Below, one piece after another: positions 1 through 6,331 of a stretch of DNA of 6,635 nucleotides. The position numbers were made by a program, and so were the translations under genes. Below the pieces are notes generated by a model. The model made no database searches. It had not been told where the DNA came from and worked only from the letters and a program-made list of their open reading frames with translations. Each line of letters starts with the position of its first letter. Position 1 is the stretch's first letter. Origin of the DNA: Afipia sp. (GTDB taxonomy: Bacteria > Pseudomonadota > Alphaproteobacteria > Rhizobiales > Xanthobacteraceae); NCBI GenBank assembly GCA_020056155.1, contig JAGVII010000749.1, positions 1-6,635 on the forward strand. Direction: 5' to 3'.

Positions 1-645
1 ATTGTCGCGCCGGTCGAAGGCGGCCAGTTTGCTATTGTGGACGGGCAGCATCGGACGACAGCCGCAATGTTGCGCGGTCAGAAAACTGTGCCTTGCCAAG
101 TTGTTCAGGCTGATCGCGCACGGCAGGCGGCGGCATATGCCGCTGTCAATGGCAATATTACCAAGACGACTGCACAGCAACTTTATCACGCAAGGCTCGC
201 TGCTAAAGACCCGGCATCACTCGCACTTGCAGAGGTATGCGCTGCAGCTGAGGTCGAGATCGTTCGCAAAATTCAGTCCAATCTTAAGCGAGGTCAGACG
301 TCGGCCGTTGGGGCGCTAACAAGATGTTTCAATCTGTATGGACGAGATACGCTGATCACTGCTCTTCAATGTATTACGCAGACTGCGGATGGGAATCCTG
401 GCTTCGTTAAAGCCACGATCGTCGAGGCGTTGTGTGAGGTTCTAAACGGCGTACCAGAATGGCGGGATGCTGGAGAGCTTTTGCTTCGCACCATGGATAA
501 GTTTCGGTTTGCGGATGTGTGGGGGGAAATAACCGACGGCCGAGACAAAATATTCCCAGGCACCGCTAACAAGGTGATGGCGGACAAGATCCGAAAATTC
601 CTATCCAGAAAACTCGGAGCACCAAACAGCAGGGCGGCAGCCTAA
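1..645 (+). CDS. ParB/Srx-fold protein with DGQHR-type motif, 5' truncated by window edge
   Basis: The reading frame is already open at base 1 and ends at TAA 643-645, giving 214 residues of a protein whose N-terminus lies outside the window. Near the visible start (residues 13-22) it reads VDGQHRTTAA. This is the signature of the ParB N-terminal/sulfiredoxin-like fold, and DGQHR is also the hallmark of DndB-type proteins. The residues after it (VPCQVVQAD, then AAAYAAVNGN) fit the rest of a ParB-like domain. From about residue 75 to the end the protein looks helical, and its C-terminus is basic. Known members of this superfamily bind DNA as partition proteins, hydrolyse nucleotides, or regulate DNA modification. 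Which of these applies here cannot be seen, and no Dnd genes are visible. It is common in phages, plasmids and integrative elements, which agrees with the tRNA tail downstream. Base composition is visibly less GC-rich than in the jet genes at the right end. The fold is fairly certain; the function is unknown. Confidence 0.8.
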   Translation: MVAPVEGGQFAIVDGQHRTTAAMLRGQKTVPCQVVQADRARQAAAYAAVNGNITKTTAQQLYHARLAAKDPASLALAEVCAAAEVEIVRKIQSNLKRGQTSAVGALTRCFNLYGRDTLITALQCITQTADGNPGFVKATIVEALCEVLNGVPEWRDAGELLLRTMDKFRFADVWGEITDGRDKIFPGTANKVMADKIRKFLSRKLGAPNSRAAA

Positions 646-789
646 AATCAGAGGGGGCGGGTGCGTTAGCTCGCCTCCTAGCTGTTTCAGCGAGGTGCAT
701 GCTCCTGGTTCAGCATCCGCTGGGTGTAAAAGTCTCTGGACCCGAAATTCGCGAAAAAATGCAAAATTCTCTTGAGAAATCAAAGGGGG

Positions 790-876
790 TTTTGCAACTG
801 GGAATGTGGCGGTTCGAATCCTCCCGCGACAGCCATCCAGTGTGTGATTTAGAGAATTTCTCGGTTAGTTGCGAAA
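790..876. repeat. Inverted repeat pair flanking the tRNA tail
   Basis: TTTTGCAACT at 790-799 is matched in inverted orientation by AGTTGCGAAA at 867-876 (9 of 10 bases), so the two arms enclose the tRNA tail. Two further short palindromes with shared arms occur nearby: TTCTC-TT-GAGAA on the left (768-779) and GAGAA-T-TTCTC on the right (852-862). Such arrangements occur as integrase or excisionase arm sites around attachment sites. That role is inferred only from position, and short AT-rich repeats can arise by chance. Confidence 0.35.
810..834 (+). tRNA. tRNA 3' tail fragment (probable att-site remnant), possibly tRNA-Gln
   Basis: The sequence has GGTTCGAATCC (T-loop with its closing pairs), then the 3' half of the T-stem, a seven-base 3' acceptor strand CGCGACA, discriminator G and an encoded CCA at 832-834. 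No matching 5' acceptor strand (TGTCGCG), D-arm or anticodon arm lies at the right distance upstream. The upstream half of the T-stem (GGCGG against CCTCC) also has a mismatch at the middle pair, as expected if only the 3' part is tRNA-derived. This is the typical product of a tyrosine integrase inserting an element into a tRNA gene: the displaced tail marks the far boundary. Position 72 is A and the discriminator is G, which fits tRNA-Gln (U1-A72, G73), but that identity is an inference. The plus orientation predicts an intact tRNA to the left, beyond the window. Confidence 0.65.
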
Positions 877-900
877 AAGGGCCGCCAATGGCGGGCTTTT
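874..900. terminator. Terminator-like hairpin, usable from both strands
   Basis: The stem arms AAAGGGCCGCC (876-886) and GGCGGGCTTTT (890-900) pair around the loop AAT with one internal G-G mismatch and one G-T pair. On the plus strand the T-run is the last four bases. On the minus strand the GC stem is followed by five T residues, so the structure could stop transcription in both directions. It lies about 40 bases after the tRNA tail, where a native tRNA terminator is expected. On the minus strand it is also the first plausible stop downstream of the ATPase gene, although nearly 390 bases away. Confidence 0.6.
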
Positions 901-1156
901 CACGCGAGGTCATTCTCTACAGAGACCGATTTTGCGGCAACGCGACTGTAATCGACCAGTATTCTCCGACCGTCTGACAAATATTCCCGTTTTCAGAGAA
1001 CCAAGGTTGGAGACCAGTTCGATAGAACTGAGTGCTGGCCAGAAGGGGCGATAAAACCCGTCTCAACTGCGCCTCCGCGATCAGCTGCGCCAAAGTGTCC
1101 GCGCTAGGCCCGCTCTTGACCGCGAAGAAAATCGTTGAGTTCTTGTAAGGCAAGAA

Positions 1157-1188
1157 AACTTGTTAAGCGGCTTGCATGGAAACAAGTT
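1157..1188. repeat. 8-base perfect inverted repeat, 16-base spacer
   Basis: AACTTGTT (1157-1164) and AACAAGTT (1181-1188) are exact reverse complements separated by 16 bases. The repeat lies about 100 bases beyond the stop codon of the minus-strand ATPase gene. It has no T-run, so it is a poor intrinsic terminator. It could be a binding site for a dimeric protein or a structure at the end of the ATPase mRNA; nothing further can be said. Confidence 0.35.
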
Positions 1189-1287
1189 CTGCACCACGGG
1201 CTAAGCCCCGACCGGGATCGAGAAACGGCAAATTCTTCGCACGAGATCGCGAAAGCAAAGCAGCGATCGATACATCGCAGATCGCGG

Positions 1288-4032
1288 CTATTTGCTGTGC
1301 AATGTAGCGTAGAATCGCTTCTGTGCGCCCGGCGTCGGCTCGTACTTGAAGCACTCCTGGTATTTTTCGATGGCCTGCATCACGCCAAGTAGGGCCGGAG
1401 CGGAAAAAGCTTGTGTTTGCCCCGTTGCCCAATGCGAGACGAAGTTGCCGATGATGGTGGCCGAGTGCATCTGCAACGCCTGCTTCTGTGCGGGTTCGAG
1501 GATCAGGCTGCCCGCTCGGTCTTCGAGCTCGACCGCTGCTTTTATCGCATTGAGATACTCGCCAGGCGTTCGTTTATCGTCGCCAAAAGCGAGGTCAGGT
1601 GGCACGGGAATACGGCATTTGTCGATAACCGTTTGGAGGACATATTCGAGATATTGGCGCAGCCGGGGCGCGGCGTCGTCGACCCGCCCCTGATTCAATA
1701 GGGTGTTTGTCGCATCCCGAACCTTGTTGACCGCGCCCGACTGCAAGAGGACCGCTGTGTGTGCCGTCCCCTCGAGACGTTGGTGGGACCAGTCAGGCGA
1801 GCCGGAGTGTTTATTGAAGAGCTTTTCCAGCAGCGTGTCGTGGCTCAACAATATTACCTGTGGCCCGTCGGCTTGTAGAGGCCGTGCGAACTGTAAGCGG
1901 ATGACCTCGACCAGGTGGTGCTGATGGCCGGCATCGAAACTCGATGTGACGTCGTCGAGCACCATGAAGCGCGGCGCGCCTCCATAGAGCGAGGCAGCGG
2001 CGAGATAAACAGAAACGGCAAAGGCGTTCCGATAACTTTCGGACAGCAGTGCTTGTGCCGACACGTCCCGGAGGGTCCAGAAGGTCGCCAAGCCGATCGT
2101 GAGATCTTCCATTCCCGGGGGCTTCCGAAGGATAGGCGTTACCGGGCTGAACATGATCTGATTGAACAAGGTTTGGCAAAGCGGCTCGACCCTGGCAAGG
2201 CGGGCCGAGGCCATTCCGGATTCGGCCTGTGCGAAGCTCGAGTTCGCGTTGTCGAGAAAAGTCTTCAGGCGTGCTACACGTTGGGCGCGCGAAGCAAGTT
2301 CCGTCGCGTCTTTTTCTGCCGTTTCAAGCGCCATCCAATTCTTTTGAAGCCGTTGTGCCGCTTCGATGGCGCGTGTCACCGCCACTAGAGACGGCGGCAT
2401 GGTCTGCGACAACGCCGCGCTCTCGTCGGCGAGTCGCTGGATTTCGGCCTCTGTCCTGGTCCGGATGGTCGCAAGATGGGTTTCAAGGGCGGTGACTTCT
2501 GCACTCGCTATCGTTCCTTCTTCGCCGGAGCGCTTCAGTCGCGCAAGGAGCAACGCCTCTTCCTCGCCGATGGTCAGCTTTTCAACCTCTTCCAGTTCGG
2601 ACCAGCCCTTGGCGGTCCATTCGGTGGCCAGTGCGAACGTCGCTTTTTCTACGGCATCATACTGGCTGAGTTTATCCTGCACATGATCGTGCACGGAGAT
2701 ATCGTGTTCCACTCCGCAGGTGGGGCAGAGATTTGGGGACGGCCAGTCGCCCGCCGACATGACTTCGTCGCTCAGCTTGTAGAGCCGCTGAAGCGCCTCG
2801 CCTGACGTTGCGGCAAGCGCTTCTTCACGTGCTCGTGCAAGGCCACGTAACGTCTGGACGTCATCGCTGGTCGGGGCTTCTTTGTTCGCTGCCTTCCAGC
2901 GCGTCTCCGTTTGGATCAGTATAGCGAGGCGTTGCCTTTCAGCTCCGCCTTCCGCCGTGTTGACGGCCGCATGACAATCGTCGCTGCTGATCTGCATGAA
3001 GTTTCGGTCGCTGCAGAGCGAGGATAGGGTCGGAATGGCCTTTAAGGACGCATGACAGCGCGCTTGCGCCTCGGTTGAATCAGTCTGGCTCCCGAGCTCT
3101 TCCTGAACAAGGACTTCGTAGTCTGTCGCAATCGCGGTTCGCGTGGCGGTAATGGCTCGATCAGCGCCAGCTTTTTTTGCGGCTTGTGCGCTGGTGTCGA
3201 AGTGCGAGTTAAAGGAGCGGGTTTGGCAAAGCTGTTGGAGCTGTTGCCGTAGCGCCGAGTATCGCGCCAGCCCCAACAGCCCGGAGAAGGAGCGCCCCCG
3301 ATTGAGTGCCGTCTCGTCCATGAAACTTTGGAAGGTTTGCCCATCAAGGAGGACGAATTCTCGGTTCAATTCGGCGAGCAGGACTTCCGCGTCGGGATGG
3401 CCGGTCACGCTTCGTTGGCCGGCCGCGTTGCGCGTGATCGTTAACGTCACGGCGGTTCCGCCATTGTCGGGCCGCAAGGTCAGTTTGACGGTACCGACTC
3501 CTGCCGGGTGAAATCGGTTGAGGTAGTAATCTTGACCGCGTTCGGCCTGAAGCAACCGGTCCAATTTGTCGATCTTGCCTCGTAGCGCAAAGCTCAGGGC
3601 GTCATAGATCGAACTCTTGCCGACACCGTTTGGCGCGGAAATCGAGCTTACACATTCCGGCTTGAATTTGAGGGCAAGCGGCGCGCCTTCGTTGTTGATG
3701 CCGCGAAATCCCTCGATTTCCAGCCCCTCGAGAAACCAATGGATGGCGGTGGGAGGCGGAGTTGCTGGAGCGAGCGGAGCGCCGGGTGGCATGCCTTGAG
3801 GTTGGCTGTTTGGGGTGGATTGTTCGTGTGACGACGGCGGCGCCGCAAGAGCGGCATAAAGTGCATCGAGCAACGCACCCTTGTCTTGTTCGCCGATGGC
3901 CAACGTGGAAAGCGCGCCCTTTAAAATGAGGCCGGCGACGGCATCTAGCCTTGCGAGCTCGGTCGAGAAATCCGCGATATTTTGGTCAAATGTGGACGTG
4001 TCGCTGAAAGCGAATTGAATAGTTCTTGGCAT
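1288..4032 (-). CDS. SMC/Rad50-like ATPase with CxxC motif and HEPN/DUF4145-like C-terminus
   Basis: The 914-residue product starts at ATG 4030-4032, behind a strong ribosome binding site (GGGGAG, five bases upstream). A GTG at 4057-4059 would add nine residues but is not needed. Residues 1-63 form an N-terminal region of unknown kind, followed by a proline-rich linker (64-95). The ATPase head begins near 98 (LEIEGFRGI) with Walker A PNGVGKSS at 134-141. The middle is predominantly helical and contains CPTCG (C436, C439), resembling the Rad50 zinc hook. The second head half has signature motif LSES (663-666), Walker B FMVLDD (689-694) and switch histidine H731 (ILLSHD), so all ATPase motifs appear intact. 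About 150 residues follow the head (765-914). Their RLRQYLEYVL and IIGNFVSHW segments resemble the DUF4145/HEPN pattern, but the arginine expected in the RNase motif is missing. The gene is divergent from jetA and appears monocistronic. The ATPase class is certain; a defence role is inferred from context. Confidence 0.9.
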   Translation of the reverse strand: MPRTIQFAFSDTSTFDQNIADFSTELARLDAVAGLILKGALSTLAIGEQDKGALLDALYAALAAPPSSHEQSTPNSQPQGMPPGAPLAPATPPPTAIHWFLEGLEIEGFRGINNEGAPLALKFKPECVSSISAPNGVGKSSIYDALSFALRGKIDKLDRLLQAERGQDYYLNRFHPAGVGTVKLTLRPDNGGTAVTLTITRNAAGQRSVTGHPDAEVLLAELNREFVLLDGQTFQSFMDETALNRGRSFSGLLGLARYSALRQQLQQLCQTRSFNSHFDTSAQAAKKAGADRAITATRTAIATDYEVLVQEELGSQTDSTEAQARCHASLKAIPTLSSLCSDRNFMQISSDDCHAAVNTAEGGAERQRLAILIQTETRWKAANKEAPTSDDVQTLRGLARAREEALAATSGEALQRLYKLSDEVMSAGDWPSPNLCPTCGVEHDISVHDHVQDKLSQYDAVEKATFALATEWTAKGWSELEEVEKLTIGEEEALLLARLKRSGEEGTIASAEVTALETHLATIRTRTEAEIQRLADESAALSQTMPPSLVAVTRAIEAAQRLQKNWMALETAEKDATELASRAQRVARLKTFLDNANSSFAQAESGMASARLARVEPLCQTLFNQIMFSPVTPILRKPPGMEDLTIGLATFWTLRDVSAQALLSESYRNAFAVSVYLAAASLYGGAPRFMVLDDVTSSFDAGHQHHLVEVIRLQFARPLQADGPQVILLSHDTLLEKLFNKHSGSPDWSHQRLEGTAHTAVLLQSGAVNKVRDATNTLLNQGRVDDAAPRLRQYLEYVLQTVIDKCRIPVPPDLAFGDDKRTPGEYLNAIKAAVELEDRAGSLILEPAQKQALQMHSATIIGNFVSHWATGQTQAFSAPALLGVMQAIEKYQECFKYEPTPGAQKRFYATLHSK

Positions 4033-4247
4033 GTTTTCTCCCCACGTCGACGGTATCACGGCGCGGAATGAATTTCACCAAGCTGACTAGGTAAATGAGC
4101 AACAGCCCGCTCGCAACTATAGTCCCGGCGTGTGGCCAACGCTGAGATTTGGATTCCAGCGCCATCACCGGGCTTGCGGTTGGGTATCAAGAAAGGTTCA
4201 ATCAACGAGATCGGGTCGTTGGCGTCCCGAAACTAAAAAGGGATTCC
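4033..4247. promoter_or_regulatory. Divergent intergenic region between the ATPase gene and jetA
   Basis: This 215-base region must contain the 5' ends of both the leftward ATPase gene and the rightward jet operon, so their promoters should lie here. I found no hexamer pair close enough to the sigma-70 consensus to call. A perfect 8-base palindrome CGTCGACG (4045-4052) lies just upstream of the ATPase ribosome binding site. On the minus strand an open frame from ATG 4165 to 3986 crosses the region, overlaps the ATPase start and encodes a hydrophobic stretch (IVASGLLLIYLVSLV). It lacks a ribosome binding site and is not annotated as a gene. Confidence 0.5.
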
Positions 4248-5636
4248 GTGAGCGATCTGTTCGGTTGCGTGCCACCCGGGGCCTTCAGGATCTTCACCGG
4301 TCGCCATGCCATGGCGGCGGAAGCCGCGTTACTGCGGCTCAGCACCACGCATTTCGGCGAAATGGCCATGGAGAATCCCGAGCGCGACCAGGTCAAGAAT
4401 TCGATCGCCGCGGCCATCGAGGGAATGCCGACACCGCCGCCGACTGCCGACGAACGCGATGGGGACGAGCCGGAAGCGGCGTCGTCGGACTACCTCTATC
4501 TCAAGATGCGCGAGGGCGGTTGGCTGGTCGAGGAGTCGGACCGCTGGCTGATCCGAGTATCGATGCCGGAAGGCTACCGCCGACTGATGACGGTCCTGCG
4601 CGACCTGAAGGAAAACGTCGCTAAGAGCTTTACAGGACTGGTCTCGCAGGTCTCTTCATTAATCGGCGCGGCTGCGGATGATCCGACGATGCACGCCACC
4701 AACATCGACGCAGCGTGGCAAACGGCTGTCGGATTTCGACGGCATATGGCCGGCATCGACGCGGTATTGCTGTCCGTGACGCGACGGCTCAACTCCGCCG
4801 ACGGAATGGACGATTCCGTCGACGTGTTCTTCGCTGAATTCGTCGGCAATATCCTGATCCGCGACTGGACCAAGATACTGTCCCAGAATAACCCGTGGCG
4901 ATCCCGACATCACGTGACCCGCGCCGTCCGTGAGATCCTTAGCTCGGCGACGGCGATGGAGAAGGCAATGGCCGCCTACGTCGAGGCCGGTCATGCGGCG
5001 ACGGTAGGCGAAGCCGAGGCGCTGATCCGCAGGCGGCTCGCCGAGATATCGACCTCTTTCGACGATATCGAGCGCTTGCGTGTCCGCATCGACCAGGGTC
5101 AGGTCGGCATCGAAGGACGCATCCGGGATATCCTCCGGTTCATCGGCCGCAATCCGGCAACCATCCGCGAACGCGTCGAGTCTTGCCTCGAGGAACTGGC
5201 GCTTCTCGACGATCACGTCGAGCTTCCCTGCGTCCTGCCGCTTCTCAATTGCCTCGAGCCGGTGGGCGAATCCCGTTTTCCCGAGGCCAGGGAGCCCCTG
5301 CCACCTCCGGAGCCCCGCGTCCTCCGGCGGCCGGCTGAAGATCCCTACCGGAAGCGCTTCATCCAGGATTGCCGCGCGTTCGACCTCGCCTCCGAACCGA
5401 CCGCTGGACATGCGCTCGCCTACCTCGGTTCGGCGGGCGGCGGCGACGCGGTTGCTCTCGCGCCGACGACCGCCAAGGACTGGTTCACCTGGCGGTACAT
5501 CGCTCTTCTCGCGCTAACCGGCCGCGGTCGTCGCATCAAGGGTTGGCTTCTCGCCCCCGCCGACGGCGTCGCTTCGTGCGGCTACGGTGAACTGCCCAAC
5601 TTCACCGCCACCAGGATCACGGAGCCCCCGCGATGA
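4248..5636 (+). CDS. jetA: JetA: kleisin (MksF-like) subunit of a Wadjet-type SMC complex
   Basis: JetA is the kleisin-like subunit that bridges the SMC heads in Wadjet complexes. The preferred start is GTG 4248, behind AAGGGA at 4238-4243. It gives 462 residues beginning SDLFGCVPPGAFRIF, like the start of JetA/MksF proteins, whose N-terminal winged helix begins directly. An in-frame TTG at 4149 would add 33 residues with no family-like content and no good ribosome binding site. The central part (roughly residues 120-330) is long and helical, with heptad-like stretches. A proline-rich linker (337-366) leads to a C-terminal domain containing DWFTWRYIALLALTGRG (from 411), where a kleisin would contact the SMC cap. 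The stop overlaps the jetB start as ATGA. The assignment rests on size, architecture and gene order rather than strong residue identity, so MksF of an MksBEF condensin is the main alternative. The Wadjet subtype cannot be fixed. Confidence 0.72.
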   Translation: MSDLFGCVPPGAFRIFTGRHAMAAEAALLRLSTTHFGEMAMENPERDQVKNSIAAAIEGMPTPPPTADERDGDEPEAASSDYLYLKMREGGWLVEESDRWLIRVSMPEGYRRLMTVLRDLKENVAKSFTGLVSQVSSLIGAAADDPTMHATNIDAAWQTAVGFRRHMAGIDAVLLSVTRRLNSADGMDDSVDVFFAEFVGNILIRDWTKILSQNNPWRSRHHVTRAVREILSSATAMEKAMAAYVEAGHAATVGEAEALIRRRLAEISTSFDDIERLRVRIDQGQVGIEGRIRDILRFIGRNPATIRERVESCLEELALLDDHVELPCVLPLLNCLEPVGESRFPEAREPLPPPEPRVLRRPAEDPYRKRFIQDCRAFDLASEPTAGHALAYLGSAGGGDAVALAPTTAKDWFTWRYIALLALTGRGRRIKGWLLAPADGVASCGYGELPNFTATRITEPPR

Positions 5637-6331
5637 ACGCGCTGTCGGGATTGTTGGAGTACGAAGAGGTCCTCGCCAGGACCCGCTATCCGAAGGTCGC
5701 CATCCAGCGCGCTTTCCGCACCCTGATGCAGCGGCAGTTCATCTTCGGCAACGATTTCGGCTCTAAGGATATCTACGAGCTTCTGATTGACGATCAGGTC
5801 CGGCCTTTCGCGGAGCGGTTGTTCGACGTCTTCGGGTGGCGGCTTCAATTCAACACGTCGGGCAATATCAAGATGGTCTGCCTGATGCCTCCGATCGCCG
5901 AGGCTCCCGACACGCCGCGGGACAAGCGCGAAGCCCACCAAGCGCAGCCGTTGCGCGTCGACGAGGCAATCGCCATCCTCCTGCTGCGGGCCTATTACGA
6001 CAACGCGATCCAGAGCACCGGGCTCGTGAACGGCCATGCCCCATGGCATACCGACGGCCTACACGACCTGTGGAAGGAAAAGACCAGGAAAGATCCACCC
6101 GGCAAGGTCCGGATGCTCGATATCCTTCGCTTCCTGAAGAACCACGGCCTCATCCAGGCTTCGCTACCGCCGACCTTCCACGAAGGAATGCCTTTCACCG
6201 TCAGGCCGTCGATCAGCCTGGTGGCCGTCTCTGAACCGCTTGGAGCACTGAAACGCTACGCTAGGGAAGCACGCCCCGAATCCGACGCCGGCGGCGAAGA
6301 AGGGCCGGGTCAGGAGAAGACCGAAGCATGA
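5633..6331 (+). CDS. jetB: JetB: MukE/MksE-like winged-helix subunit
   Basis: The 232-residue product has the length usual for JetB/MksE proteins, which bind the kleisin and regulate the SMC motor. The ATG at 5633 overlaps the jetA stop by four bases (ATGA) and has GGAG at 5621-5624, indicating translational coupling. Residues 1-85 look like a first winged-helix domain (VAIQRAFRTLMQRQFIF, then a hairpin ending in FGWRLQFN). After a charged linker (88-106), LRVDEAIAILLLRAYYD (107-123) and MLDILRFLKNHGLIQ (161-175) look like a second helical winged domain. The tail from about 213 is disordered and acidic. This resembles the DUF4194/MukE-like proteins that sit between the kleisin and SMC genes in jet operons. 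The call depends strongly on its position between a JetA-like protein and an SMC ATPase. Confidence 0.75.
   Translation: MNALSGLLEYEEVLARTRYPKVAIQRAFRTLMQRQFIFGNDFGSKDIYELLIDDQVRPFAERLFDVFGWRLQFNTSGNIKMVCLMPPIAEAPDTPRDKREAHQAQPLRVDEAIAILLLRAYYDNAIQSTGLVNGHAPWHTDGLHDLWKEKTRKDPPGKVRMLDILRFLKNHGLIQASLPPTFHEGMPFTVRPSISLVAVSEPLGALKRYAREARPESDAGGEEGPGQEKTEA

Larger units (their letters stand above)
646..1287. other. Gene-poor stretch with att-like tRNA tail, terminator and inverted repeats
   Basis: No convincing intact gene lies between the DGQHR-protein stop and the ATPase stop. The sequence is locally AT-richer than its flanks, especially around 740-880. It holds a tRNA 3' tail (810-834), a terminator hairpin (874-900), nested inverted repeats on both sides of the tail, and an 8-base inverted repeat at 1157-1188. 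On the minus strand, one frame from 1287 to 917 is interrupted only by TAA at 1163-1165, and parts of it have coding-like codon use (for example FFAVKSGPSADTLAQLIAEA). This could be a decayed gene remnant, but I recognise no family and do not annotate it as a gene. The short open frames crossing the tRNA tail look accidental. Confidence 0.6.

Noticed and set aside
747..834. A complete tRNA gene of about 88 bases ending at the CCA
   Set aside because: ATTCGCG pairs with only five of the seven acceptor bases, and no D-arm or anticodon stem can be formed; only the 3' tail is tRNA-like.
4033..4059. GTG extension of the ATPase to 923 residues
   Set aside because: The ATG at 4032 has an ideal GGGGAG five bases upstream, which lies inside the proposed extension.
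4060..4147. Sigma-70 promoter for the ATPase (TTGGTG-17-TGATAC or TTGCGA-17-TACCTA on the minus strand)
   Set aside because: Spacing is right, but the hexamers match the consensus at too few positions to call.
4149..4247. Upstream TTG extension of jetA
   Set aside because: The extra 33 residues do not look like the family, and the GTG at 4248 has a ribosome binding site and the expected N-terminus.
4659..5411. 250-residue open frame antisense to jetA
   Set aside because: It is a typical antisense shadow of a GC-rich gene, with no start site context and no recognisable domain; the plus frame continues as a coherent operon.
5582..6049. 155-residue open frame antisense to jetB
   Set aside because: It is an antisense shadow crossing the jetA-jetB junction, incompatible with the coupled plus-strand genes.
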